In this document: positions 14,301-23,900 of the stretch, piece after piece
How the letters are laid out: every line of letters starts with the position of its first letter
How positions within the stretch are numbered: position 1 is the stretch's first letter
NCBI GenBank assembly: GCA_958299035.1
Contig: CATQJL010000305.1
Location: 76,476,792 to 76,540,791 of the forward strand
Length of the DNA stretch: 64,000 bases
Direction of reading: 5' to 3'
Origin: Cylicocyclus nassatus
Lineage: Eukaryota; Nematoda; Chromadorea; Rhabditida; Strongylidae
Position numbers and translations under genes: made by a program
Notes under the pieces: generated by a model
The model's input: only the letters and a program-made list of their open reading frames with translations
What the model was told of the DNA's origin: nothing
The model's database searches: none

Positions 14301-14495
14301 ATGACGTTATCCTTTTCAACCTCCACAGCTTGACAACACTTTGTAGAATTCGATTGTAACTACTCACCAAAAAATCCCACAAGAAAAACTCCACCGTAAA
14401 ATACCGACTGCAATATTACCATATACATTTCTCCACGAAAAAATGGCAAGGGACCATACTCTGGCCAATCCATGTTTGACCATGCGTGAGATAAT
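5173..14495 (-). CDS. Family A (rhodopsin-class) peptide-type GPCR, 8 exons resolved
   Basis: Seven-transmembrane G-protein-coupled receptor at the cell surface, probably for a neuropeptide. In transcript order the exons are 14495-14368, 14016-13873, 11484-11358, 8971-8872, 8038-7856, 7720-7633, 5912-5848 and 5304-5173. Every junction has AG/GT borders and all phases join in one frame, giving about 322 codons. Visible landmarks: GN in TM1, LAMADLL in TM2, Cys before TM3 (ALFCKL), DRYLAI after TM3, Trp in TM4 (AGIWIVS), paired Cys in loop 2 (LTLCVC), Pro and Tyr in TM5, FALCWLPLY in TM6, NPLIY in TM7, then helix 8 (QKYRRAF), a Cys that could be palmitoylated, and TAG. Sequons NLT (loop 2) and NTS (loop 3) could be glycosylated. 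CLPTTLL in TM2 recalls NPFF/orexin/galanin-like peptide receptors, but I cannot name the ortholog. The 5' end is open: the first listed exon starts in phase 2, so at least one upstream exon is expected. The short tail could be extended by alternative splicing. Confidence 0.93.
5336..5800. mobile_element. Foldback MITE, ACAAGG family, in the last GPCR intron
   Basis: 465 bp with inverted arms beginning ACAAGGGAAGGATACCAAC. It fills most of the 543-bp intron 5305-5847, leaving 78 bp of other intron. The opposing 82- and 80-codon frames are products of the arms. The ends resemble those of 7135-7619, and a solitary end of the same kind lies at 10750-10800. Confidence 0.85.
5848..5912 (-). CDS. 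GPCR exon: extracellular loop 3
   Basis: The 65-nt exon has acceptor CGATATTTAG and donor CAG|GTAGGC. It encodes IYTYFFFFADNTSYAFEIAS plus Q. Two leading bases complete the split codon from the TM6 exon as Ser, and it ends in phase 0, exactly what the TM7 exon needs. It was found by phase and position because little in its sequence is diagnostic. Confidence 0.85.
6549..6809. mobile_element. Foldback repeat in GPCR intron
   Basis: Inverted arms of about 112 bp, beginning CGTATGTTCCGAATAGAAAA, around an ATCGAT-rich centre. It is followed at 6787-6852 by a CAGACA-type simple repeat and TATATATAAGAT. The class is unknown. Confidence 0.78.
7135..7619. mobile_element. Foldback MITE, ACAAGG family, in GPCR intron
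   Basis: 485 bp with arms beginning ACAAGGAGAGGATACTTAGT and the inverse. Both arms carry GCGCTCCGAG and CTGCGGAGCGCC type motifs in inverse orientation. It ends 13 bp from the TM6 exon. Confidence 0.85.
7633..7720 (-). CDS. GPCR exon: loop 3 and TM6 (CWLP)
   Basis: The 88-nt exon has acceptor TACTTTCAG and donor TATA|GTAAGTT. It encodes the basic end of loop 3 (ARDERVKLRVATMM) and TM6 with FALCWLPLY, the toggle-switch Trp and Pro motif. It ends in phase 1. A foldback transposon begins 14 bp beyond its donor side. Confidence 0.94.
7856..8038 (-). CDS. GPCR exon: extracellular loop 2 and TM5
   Basis: Exactly 61 codons, phase 0 at both ends, acceptor TTCATTTAG, donor CAT|GTAAGTT. It encodes loop 2 (IYFDYENLTLCVCAS, with an NLT sequon and the conserved Cys) and TM5 (VVVNLILAFIVPFLLISVSY), with the Pro and Tyr expected in TM5, then the start of intracellular loop 3. 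Confidence 0.93.
8872..8971 (-). CDS. GPCR exon: TM4
   Basis: The 100-nt exon has acceptor ATTTTTAG and donor GCG|GTAAGG. Reading on from the split Lys codon it encodes YTLWEAGYTLYIIAG and then IWIVSGGLATPSLYG. The Trp is the conserved TM4 residue. The phase is 2 in and 0 out. Confidence 0.9.
9062..9335. mobile_element. Harbinger-like MITE in GPCR intron
   Basis: 274 bp, flanked by TTA (9059-9061 and 9336-9338), with long inverted ends beginning AGGGCCGGGCATACTTCACG and continuing through CGATTTCAGTCGCGACGCG. An internal 44-bp unit (ATACACTGTGCACGTGCACA...) is duplicated in tandem at 9191-9278. Confidence 0.85.
9479..9566. repeat. Compact 88-bp palindrome in GPCR intron
   Basis: Ends CTACAGGGCGCCTAAATTGC and the inverse, with a central perfect arm CACCAGCGGTCG|TGCGACCGCTGGTG. 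It is probably a very small transposon derivative. If transcribed with the intron it would form a long hairpin. Confidence 0.75.
9653..10291. mobile_element. Mariner-type MITE, family 1 copy 2
   Basis: 639 bp, TA flanks, ends TTAGGTTGACTAACAAATAA and TTTTGTAGCAAACCTAA. It aligns along its length with 572-1285 and lies in the GPCR intron between the TM3 and TM4 exons. Confidence 0.8.
10480..10740. repeat. Dispersed repeat fragment, also near window start
   Basis: CTATGCAAAAACATAAGCGGATCCGT near 10613 resembles a segment near position 57 (CATGCAAAAGCACAGGCGGA). Overlapping frames of 65-92 codons on both strands look like decayed transposon coding sequence, with no family recognised. It ends near a solitary ACAAGGGAAGGATAC terminus at 10750. 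Confidence 0.4.
11358..11484 (-). CDS. GPCR exon: TM3 and DRY motif
   Basis: The 127-nt exon has a strong acceptor (GAAATTTCAG) and donor AA|GTAGGT. It encodes WQLGALFCKL, whose Cys is the conserved loop-2 disulfide partner, the TM3 core SIYTLVTVTA, and DRYLAICHTM. The DRY triplet is the G-protein coupling switch of family A receptors. The final Lys codon is completed by the next exon. Confidence 0.94.
12833..13330. mobile_element. Mariner-type MITE, family 2
   Basis: 498 bp, TA on both flanks, ends TTAGGTTGTCCCATAAGTC and inverse CTCATGGGACAACCTAA. It lies in the long GPCR intron before the TM3 exon. No foldback interior and no transposase; the 61-codon frame inside is unremarkable. Confidence 0.82.
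13873..14016 (-). CDS. GPCR exon: TM1 end, loop 1, TM2
   Basis: The 144-nt exon has donor G|GTAAGCG and a weaker acceptor (TTTTTCAAG). It encodes GNIFVVLAVV of TM1, a basic first intracellular loop (SQLRSTTDY) and TM2 with LAMADLL and CLPTTLL. The split codon with the next exon gives Glu before WQLGALFCKL, as expected at the top of TM2/TM3. Confidence 0.92.
14368..14495 (-). CDS. GPCR exon: extracellular N-terminus and start of TM1
   Basis: The acceptor follows TTTATTGCAG and the donor is G|GTGAGTA. The 128-nt exon enters in phase 2 and leaves in phase 1. It encodes a short extracellular stretch (MDWPEYGPLPFFRGE) and a hydrophobic run ending VFLVGFFG, which the next exon continues as GNIFVVL. 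An in-frame Met lies eight codons into the exon. An earlier out-of-frame ATG in the exon argues that translation starts in an upstream exon. Confidence 0.85.
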
Positions 14496-17400
14496 CTGCA
14501 ATAAAGGATAATACAAAGAACAAAATTGTCACTGACGAACGATACACGAAGTAAGAGTGCAATTAACAGTCTCGAGTGAGAGCAAAGCTGAGAGAACGAG
14601 TAAAAAGAGAACTTGGCTAATGCTCCTAATTGCATGACGATTAGTAAGACAAAAAATAGTGATGCTAAAGCTTGCTATAGCGACTAGGCCCTTCATGCTT
14701 TCGTGCTCTGCAGTCGTTATGAAGAAGAAGCGAGTGGGTAGTTGAAATTTCAACAATTTGCTGAGTAAGTTTTAGTACTGTTGCAGACGTCCACGATTGT
14801 AATTTTATTAACTTATTGGCAATATCTATCAGTGAGCACAAGTAAATGTATACCAATCAAAGTAGACAATGAGTGGATAAGGGACAACGAATTCTGATAT
14901 ACCTAGAAAGCATAGCGGCTACAATTTTGTAGGGATCTATACAAATCGTTTTTAGATAACTGTGTTTTGCAGGTTATGGCTATAACCTAAATGAATATGA
15001 TATGAAGAATGTTGCAGCATTCCTAAAAAAAGCTGTTGAAGTGAGCTTGAGACGTTTTTCGTTAACTGGAGAATAATGCAGATTTGTTAGCTATAGATTT
15101 ACATTTATTGTCACAGTGGTCACTCAAATTGCATGCACTGCAATTTGCTGTTTACATTTTTGCTAAATCTATCACACTCCGACCTCTATGATGTTTGACA
15201 TGAATTGGATGAAATTATAGGAACAGCTGAAGCGAATGTTCGTAAAATAAAAGCTTTGTTCTGTTAATTTTTCGACGTCTCAACTCCCTCTGAAATCTTA
15301 AAGTCTAACTTACTATTTAAACTCAAGTTTTACTTCCCTACAATTTCTACCCAACAGGAGATAGCACCGTGGTTACACAGATTATGGATGAAGCTTTCAT
15401 GAGGATAGGTTGCTGTGAAGTTTCAGTCTCTAAAAGAGGCGGAGACGCAAAAGCAAGCGAAAGAAACCCATCTCCCAATTTCGGACATAGCACTTCAGCA
15501 GCTGCTATGAGATCTGTTTGTTTGTTATGAAGAAAGACTGGGGGTTGACAGTGATTAGCATCAAATTTACAGGTAAAAATTAGAAATGGGTGCTGATGCT
15601 CGAGGAATACTAAATGGGAGCATGAATCTCATAACATTACCCTCGTATTACATACATAAAAGTAGAGTTGCTTGACAGATGCTTTCAAACATACTTTCCA
15701 TTCCACTTTCATGTTTGAAGCCAGGCAAAATTTCAAACTCTAAAAGCTGTAAAATGTGAAAGCACTGGCACAATAAGACAAGGCGCAAAAGAGCAGAGGA
15801 AATGGAGAGAAAAGAGGGGAAAGATGTTAGCAATATTTTAGCCTCTTCGATTTTAAGTGCTGTAAAAATTGAGAGAAGAAGCTCAGCCTTATGGCTGAAT
15901 GAGTTTATACTCACGAAATTGCAAAGCGCTCAAAAATCTTACTGACGCAAGCTTTTCAAGCACTTTATTAAATTTGCGTCCCTTCTACAAGTTGTACGAG
16001 AGCCTAAATTGTTGCCCAAAATGATTATTTGTGGGACAAATATGGCCTCCTAAGTCAGTTCATCCACATTTCATCAACATTCGAATCCTACCCATCGTTA
16101 AGCTTTCATCTGTAATGTCATTGACGATAAGTGATGCAGCAGAAACGGAAAGATACCCACGAGATTTGAAGCTCAACCTCGAGCAACTTTCGAGCACTTA
16201 GTATCTGATATGAAGGTATGGCAATCACTAAATCAGTGATGGAAGGATTTCAGTTAAATCTGATATCTTTAAGACATAGAGGACAACGAAATCAAAATTC
16301 TCGGACTCGAGCAAGTGCTTGGTGAGCACTGAGATATATAGGAGGAGACTAAAACTGATGTGAGCTAGGCTTCCATTTCTTTGCACATAATATCACTTTT
16401 GACTCCGAAAGGAACTTTAGCTTTGTGACCGAATCATACTCTGCTTTATAATTGCTCCTTCAACAATATATGGTATCGTTCCGAAAGTGATTTTACTTTT
16501 TTTTTTGCAGAGGATGCTTCTTTTCTCGTCAACCACACAGAAAGTACTTTTTCTCTTATAAGTTTTCAGCCAACCACTATTTCGGCGGAATATTATTGAA
16601 TTATGTGTGTTTCTTTTGCTAAGCATCTGTTTATTAGGCGAATCTCTAGGAGAAGTTATTATTTATTTTCCGATAGCGGCCACTATCAAAAATTGCACAA
16701 CAGTGTAGAAAATTAAGTTCACCAGCCAGTTCTAAACCACGAAACAGCAGCTAGATGGCAGCTGTTTCAACCATTCGACTGACTCTGCACAAGAAAATAA
16801 AATTTTTTTTGACAACGTACACCTAGCGACCTGCATCCATGTCAATAGCTTGATGGTCGATGCTAGGCTGTGGCGCTATAACGTCAACTTAGGCTTGACT
16901 CAGCTGACCTAGGGTGGCGAAGGTTACCGCAGACGTTTGTTTGTCTAATGCTCTCGCGGTTCATTATTTCGTAGATAAAGCGAGTGTTGACTTGAATGGA
17001 ACTTGCTTCTCCAGTTGTCTTCCGCAAATGCGCTCTCTTTACAGATACAGATACACTATGCCTCGAAATATGAACAGTCTGTTCGCACGCAAACTCATTC
17101 GCAAAGGTAGCTACAGATATTCGGAAAATTTTCGTAGCACAACAGCATAATACAGCGTAAATGAATAGACCTACATAGTGCAATTTCCGCCGTGGCTGTA
17201 GATGATTACTTGTTTTTTGTGATCTGCAATCCGAATGAATACTCAGACTAGATATTTTGTTTGCGCATGAAATCAGAGCTGCATGAGGCACTGAATCTTG
17301 GTTAAAGCAGCCTTCTAGGCTTCGTTTATCCAACACCTTTTTGTTGCTCTCTCAACTCGGCAATATCTCTCAAAAGTTTTTTGATTATGTGCATGCCGCT

Positions 17401-19002
17401 AATGAGCAGATGAAACAAACACTATAATTCAAAAACCGCCGAAGGACGCGACATCGGCAACTAGGACATGCGCCTTTAACGATAGTTGAAAGGAAACAAG
17501 AATATTTTCTATATCAGCTAGTAGAGATTGCAGAAAGCGATTGAAAACTTACAAACACCGGGAAAAATTTGAACATGGTGAAGACGGGCGCAAAAAGTAT
17601 GTTGATGAAGTTCAAAGACCTCAAGAAGCATTTAAAATGTTCCTGAACACATCGCAAGTCAGGCAGAGTTTATGCTGTCGCACAAAACTTAGACGAGTAA
17701 TTCTCAAACAAATGTCAAAGATGTGTGCTATTGAGGTCACACCAGTGAAACTCAGAGAAATTGTGACAAGTTTAGCAAGTGGATATTTGACACGAAGGTC
17801 TCAAATTTCTTTCTGATTTCGGTACCTGGAGTTGAAAAAAGTGGTTCTGCAATGTGGATCGAAAACGAGCCCGATTTTGTATGCTTTAAAATCAAATGCT
17901 TACTGCGGATTTTTGATCAAAACACTTGAAGCTAGAGTCAAATGATGTATTATTTCGTGATAAATATGGATTACACACCTCGAGTTTTCATTAGAATTCT
18001 ACTGTTAATGCAATCCTTCCTCTTGAGAGTGATTGTGAGATTGTAACTGGCTGCTCAAGAACAGTAACGAACAGCTGTGATGATTCAAGAAATGCTAGAG
18101 CAAAGCTTTGGTTATGTAGAGTACAGAAAGCAGGAGAAAAGGAGTGTAATAGACGAAAAAGGAAAAATTTTTGTTCGATCAAATGCAATGATATTAGTTA
18201 TGAAAGCTTTAACTTACAGGGCAGAAAAGCAGTGCAAAAGGAAAACTCCTGCAATAAATGGTAAAAAAATTCTGTCCGATCAAATGCAGTAGAATAATGA
18301 AAAAAAGTTTTATTGTTTGGCAGAGAATTTTCCAAACTCTGTTTCGTTTCTAAAGCCAATGAAATTACAGGGACGGTGACCTTAAAGAAAACAAGGGTTG
18401 AAAGCACAAGGAACCTAGTGGCCTTACAAGAATGCACAATGTATTAAAGATTGCGAATACATGATGGAAGTCAAGTCGCTAAGCACATGCGGAAGGGACA
18501 TTGAAAAGCCATCTACTTAGCTCCCTGTCGGATACGGATCAAATATCAACTGTAAATGAGCCATCTGAAAAGCATGGTTGCTTTGTAATAGGAGAAGCCA
18601 GACGCATATAGCCACCGAAAACTATGGTGGTCAGGGTAAAAGCAACGTCATAATAAGTCTTGCCACTTCACAGCTAGAGCTTGAGTAGTTTCACATAGAC
18701 AAAGTGATGCTCTGCATCCAGGCAATATGATTGGAATAACGGTGACAAAGCAAAGAAATATGCAAAGAAGTTTGAGACTGTTCACAGACAAGTATTTATA
18801 TGCAGGTAGAATAAGATATTTGAAAGATGCAAGGGTGATCATGCTGTTTATGAAGCTCTAGAAGGGGACACAAAAGATCGTTAGAATTTGAACGTTACTC
18901 CCAATATCACAGTAATTGGGCTCTCACCACTTTGTAAAAAGTCTAATGAAAAATTGAGACTAAGCACTGGCTTCTACTGTTCATTCGTGACTATAACCGT
19001 TA
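14496..19002. other. 5' flank or first intron of the GPCR gene
   Basis: No repeat element and no recognised exon apart from the tentative one at 15351-15400. The 150-codon minus frame at 16884-17336 and the 91-codon plus frame at 17541-17816 match nothing I know and lack splice or start support. The promoter cannot be located. Confidence 0.5.
15351..15400 (-). CDS. Tentative first exon of the GPCR gene
   Basis: A 50-nt segment starts with ATG, encodes MKASSIICVTTVLSPV, and ends in phase 2 at a possible donor GG|GTAGAA, the phase needed by the exon at 14495. The residues are mildly hydrophobic, like a signal sequence. The donor is weak and nothing else supports it, so other upstream exons are equally possible. 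Confidence 0.2.
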
Positions 19003-19006
19003 TTAA

Positions 19007-19373
19007 AGGAACTGTCCACCCAAATTCTCGACTTCCATGTTTTTGTCGCTTCCGGGCCTTCTGAAGGCCCTGATTTCGAATATGAAGTCGAGAATCCCAA
19101 AAATCCCTATTTTGGAGAAAGCGGCACGGGTGGAAGTGCAGTTTGCAGGGCTGCGGCGCGGTTATCGCCCGGCGTATATCAGCGCCGCAGCCCCCAAAGC
19201 TGCAAAATGGGCGGAGTGACCACCTCTGGATCACGTATCACGTAACTTCCAGAGCGGATTTCTCGCTCCGGAAACAATCTTTTGCGAGGAAACTTGGGGG
19301 TTGGCCTAGTGTGGGGGCCCACATTAGCATGCCATTGAATCTCGTGAACCCTCACTTTGGGTGGACGGTGCCT
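19007..19373. mobile_element. piggyBac-like MITE (TTAA)
   Basis: 367 bp, flanked by TTAA on both sides (19003-19006 and 19374-19377), ends AGGAACTGTCCACCC and inverse GGGTGGACGGTGCCT. TTAA duplications are the hallmark of piggyBac insertion. A secondary inverted pair near the middle (CTGCGGCGCG and CGCCGCAG) makes it foldback-like. Confidence 0.75.
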
Positions 19374-19703
19374 TTAACGGTTTCACACATAAATTACTCA
19401 CTAGATCAACGTTGTTTTTGCAAACAAATCTATCACCTATCTACAGCCGAGCTGTCAAAGGAAACGAAGAATGTAATTGTGACAATGTCTAGCGATGCGT
19501 ACCGTAGTCTGCATTTCGGCATGAAGACATCTACGGAGATCAATTGAATTAGGTGGTATGGTTTATGGTAGCAGCAGATTACCTCTTACTAGTACCAAAT
19601 TTGGACGCATATGATGACTTTGGTGAGCAGTGGTCACAAATCACTGTTGTGCTTTTGATTTACGAAGACAAGGGCAACAAAAACGCATTATTATTTCACT
19701 TGG

Positions 19704-19775
19704 CAACAAAACTTTCTTTTCTAATTTTCGCTGTGTCGGCGGCAACAAAACTTTCTTTTCTAATTTTCGCTGGGT
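19704..19775. repeat. 37-bp tandem duplication
   Basis: The unit GGCAACAAAACTTTCTTTTC plus about 17 bp occurs twice, differing by one base, immediately before the left end of the mariner-type element at 19771. Confidence 0.8.
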
Positions 19776-20466
19776 CGGCTAGAGAATAAGTTGTCGTTTT
19801 AGACAGTTTGTAGAGATTTTTATATTTCATTTATGTAAGAATGTAGGGCATCATTGGAAAGAGCAATCAAGAAGATTCGGACGTCAACTATCTGAGCAAT
19901 AATCATTATTTTGACAACGAGATTGTACAGGAAAGTGAAACAGTCAGATTCTTCATCGAGTTTTCAAAATCAAGCTATGAAAAACGAACTGAAGTTGGGT
20001 GTAAAATGCACAACTGGCACTCAACAACAAATTATTAAATTTCCAACCATTCGTTTGGCCATAGATGGTCAAATTCAAGCGACGTGGATTGCTCAAAAAC
20101 TGAGTTCCACGAGCAAATGCCTGGAAAGCTCATATTTTGACTGCAGAAATCCACAAAAAGCAGATCACAACCTCCATTGCGGTTTGCCATGTAGTCGAAG
20201 GTTGTATAAATTCAACATTCAGATTATTCGCCTGTGCAATCACTACAGGCTAAGAACGAATTTTAGGAAGTTAACAGAGCTGATCTTCAGAAGTCTAGCC
20301 ACATAAGGTCACAAGTTCATTTATTTTACAAATAATATTGAAGATCCGATAAATGATAGCAAATTGAAGCTACTTCTCCACAAGAAAATCCCAGCCAAAT
20401 AACTGCTACTGGAATTGTTATAGAATTTTGAAGTTGCATGCAAACCGACATTATTTATTAGCCTAA
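19771..20466. mobile_element. Mariner-type MITE, family 1 copy 3 (inverted, diverged)
   Basis: This aligns with the reverse complement of 572-1285 over its whole length (for example TCATTGGAAAGAGCAA, AAAACGAACTGAAG, TTTCCAACCATTCG). The ends are decayed (GGGTCGGCTAGAGAATAAG and TTATTTATTAGCCTAA). The 131-codon plus-strand frame at 19911-20306 lies wholly inside and is read as transposon sequence, not a host gene. Confidence 0.75.
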
Positions 20467-20726
20467 TTTTGAAGAAGCATTCTATAGAACTGGTTCTTCT
20501 GAAAAAACCAGAAGAAGCAACATGTGTAAAACACGCTTTAGTTTTGTATGCAAGATTTGAAATGAGAACATTTATGCTCATGCCGAATGAATCATAAAAA
20601 TATTTTCGTAGCTTTTGATAGATGCTCCTGCAATTTACTTTTACCTCCTTAGAATCTGCTTTTTTTGAATTTGATCTGCATAAGATTATGGGATTCAAGA
20701 ATGAGTTTATTTCATTGAGCGCATTA

Positions 20727-20929
20727 GGCCCCGGACAGACTTCACGCGATTTGATCGTCGCGACTCAATCGCCGACATTTCCATTCATTTTCAATTCACA
20801 TTCAAAAACTTCGGGCTGGAAAAGTATCACAACCGAAATGCAAGTTGACCGGCATGGAATGATGTTGTAACAGTTGTCCCGTCGCGATTCAGTCGCGACG
20901 ATCAAATCGCGTGAAGTCTGTCCGGGGCC
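20727..20929. mobile_element. Harbinger-like MITE, related to 9062-9335
   Basis: 203 bp, flanked by TTA on both sides (20724-20726 and 20930-20932), ends GGCCCCGGACAGACTTCACG and inverse. It shares ACTTCACGCGATTT and the CGCGAC motifs with the element at 9.1 kb. Confidence 0.85.
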
Positions 20930-20932
20930 TTA

Positions 20933-23900
20933 GGAAGCAGTGATATTACATCAGACAGATCTGTGCGCCAAATCAAAAAGATTACTTGATGTCTCCTTGT
21001 CAGGAGCGTGAATACTCGGACACGTAGTGATAAATGCATGCTCAGCCTCAGTGTTAAAGGAAAGGAATTGGAGGAGAAAAACATTTACAAAAAAAACTTG
21101 CCTGAACTTTACATTATTTCGATTCAAATAAATACAACCACCTTGGTAATCCTTATTCTATTATTGCTTGCCAAAAATTACTTGAACATTCATACTGTAG
21201 TGATTTAGACGAGACTACATTCATAAGACTCATCTAGCTGCAAAAAAAATCTGAAAAACTGAATTTGATTCAAAATTGGGGTTTTCCATAAATTCGAAAT
21301 TCAGGTTGCTTCGTTACGAATCTTGCAACACGTCATTATACTTAAGACTGGGAGAAGCTTGTTTGAGATGCAGAGCGCAGGCTCCCAATAAAATTCACTG
21401 AGCTTTTTTAATGGAGGCCCAGATATCGCTATGTACATTGCAGGGTATTCCTGACACAAAATCGTGCCACTCAGAGATATGGATGTGAGACAGAAAAACC
21501 GAAATCGATCTCAAATGGTCTTATATGGAATTCACGCTACTTCAGATTCATGGACACACCAGAGGTAGCTGTTTTACGACGGTAAGGCATTGAGCGATTT
21601 TTTCCTGCTCACTCTCCTGTTTTTCCTGAATTAGCATCAATTCTAGAAAGAAGCCGTGCTTATAATAAAATGTATTATATTCAATAAAGGCGTCGTAACC
21701 AGCTTAACAGTTTTTCTCACATTTCTACAGAATTGTATTTTCTTCGACTCTGGCTAGTGCGATGTTGAGCTTAGAGATAGATGCTACATAAATGTGAATG
21801 GATGGTGATTGCGTCTGCAAAGAAAAATCTAAATAAGGCAATTAGTAGATGCACACAGATATTTAGGAGTAAATGAATCTCACTCAAATTTCGAAGTAAT
21901 ATATAAACGAGATCAACTTCCACAACTGTGAAGGATAGACAAATTAGAACGGAAGCGCAACTAATTTCACTTTCCATGCAAAAAGAAAGAAATAGCGAGT
22001 AAGTCTAGATAGACAATTCAAGAATCTTATTTAACATCAGAACCGAATATTTGAGTCGGATGTTAGATAGCTAAAGGGAATTTTGTTTTTGCAAAAAGAT
22101 GAATTCTACGCGTAGGGGACAACGAGAATGTATGAGTAGGAAAGGAGTGAAACGTGCAAAAAGAAAGGAAGATGACGAAACATAACAACGGTATTCTATT
22201 GCTGCACTGACTGAATAACGTCGTGGCGACGAAAAAGAAATGATCATTCTTCTGCAAACTCTCAGGCCTTAAACCATTTAATGCCGTTGGGCAGCTAAAC
22301 TGTGAGAGTATTCACAAAAACTATCATTCGTGCGCTCACAAACAGCTCTATGTAGAAGGAACGGAATTGGAGTGATTAGCGATTATGGAGCACATTTTTC
22401 TATTCCAAGCATTTCAAATGAAGACAATGTTTTATAACGTTGTATCACCAGTAGCTGAGGTATGGGTTATATTTGAACGATATTCCTTATTGTTTTCAAG
22501 GCAATTCCGGAAACAACGCTGATTTATACTTCCTTGAGATAGCACCGTAGGGAATGAAATCCCTTGCTACAAGTTAAGTTAGACTCCGTCGCGAAAGCGG
22601 CGGAACCTAAATTGGAATAAGAGTGAAGTATTTGGTACTTAATAGGACGTAAATGAACATACAGATAGACAGACAAAAAAGATAAATTGATTCAAAAATA
22701 TAAAAGTATCACATAGAAGGTTTTTTGTAAACATACGAATAAGTTTTGTTGTTTTTTTTTTCAAACCACAAACTAATACAGCCAGTCACTGGACCGGCAC
22801 CTCCCGTCGTTGCTTGCTACCGTTTACCGAAAACGTCACGATGTCCGTGAACGTTGATATTTCCCTACGACTACGTACCAGCATATCCTGAATAATTAGA
22901 AAATTTAAAGACAGAGAATAAAAAATGCTTTATCATTGCTAACAAGCCGCAATCCTTGCTCGATCTTGCCTCCACATTCAAACGCCCCAGAGTTTCCCAC
23001 CAGAGCTCTTACGGAACGTTACGACACCTACTTCATGTGCCACAATCCAATTATAACTTTCAAAGAACTCAACCTTTGTTATGCTCAATCGCTACATTAG
23101 AAATTTCTCCTTGTGACAACCTGCTGACGATGTCATTCGATAAGCGAAGCACGAACAGAGAACAAATCAAAGTAGACTGAGCTCTGGACGCTACAAGTAG
23201 CCGTCAATTAGTCAATGCGCCAGCCGTAGAGGTCCGGCCGCGACAGTAAAGCGACCGGTGTTGAAGTGACCAGCACTGAATGCCGGCTGATTTGAAGAGC
23301 GAGAGGCCGCAAAGTTAGCTGAAACAGGAAAGCTAAAGGAGAGCGTATAATTTGGGAACATATGGCTGTGGTATGAGCTTCTCAGCAAATTAAAAAATAC
23401 TCCAAAAATCAGCTATTTTTTTCAGTCAGAAATAACATTTATATGAGCCAATGCTAGAAACAACTTGTGAGTTTTTGTATGAGCAGAATATGTTTATGTG
23501 AGCATAGAGCTTATGTGTGACTGGGATAGACTTTGTTGCTTTCAAAACAATTCCGAATTTTCACAAAATGTCTCCTGTAGGAAACCCGGCAAAGGACCAA
23601 AGAGGGGGGGGGGGAGAGAGGGAAAAGCACAAGAAGTTCCAACGATTGACAAGAAATGCTTTACATAGATTTATCAAAGGCTCATTTTTCATCTTAAGTA
23701 TTCCATGCTAAATAATAAAACAGATGTTAAATCTTGGAAGGACTGTTTCCATCTCATTGGGGTCATCAAAATAGAAGAAATGTTTAGGAACAGAATCTCG
23801 TGATTATGTAAGGTGGCAGTAAAGGATAACTTACTGGGGACATAAAAGAGATTTTACATCCATATAAGTTATGAAGTGCTTTGCAAAAACTCACCTGGCT

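Noticed and set aside
16884..17336. 150-codon minus-strand open frame
   Set aside because: No recognisable domain, no hydrophobic pattern, no splice or start context; could be chance in this composition.
19911..20306. 131-codon plus-strand open frame
   Set aside because: Lies entirely within a mariner-type element that has two other copies in the window where the frame is not kept.
21771..21977. Possible two-exon small secreted peptide on the minus strand, with a TTTCTTTGCAG acceptor
   Set aside because: Would encode only about 45 residues, has no start-site support and no recognisable mature peptide.
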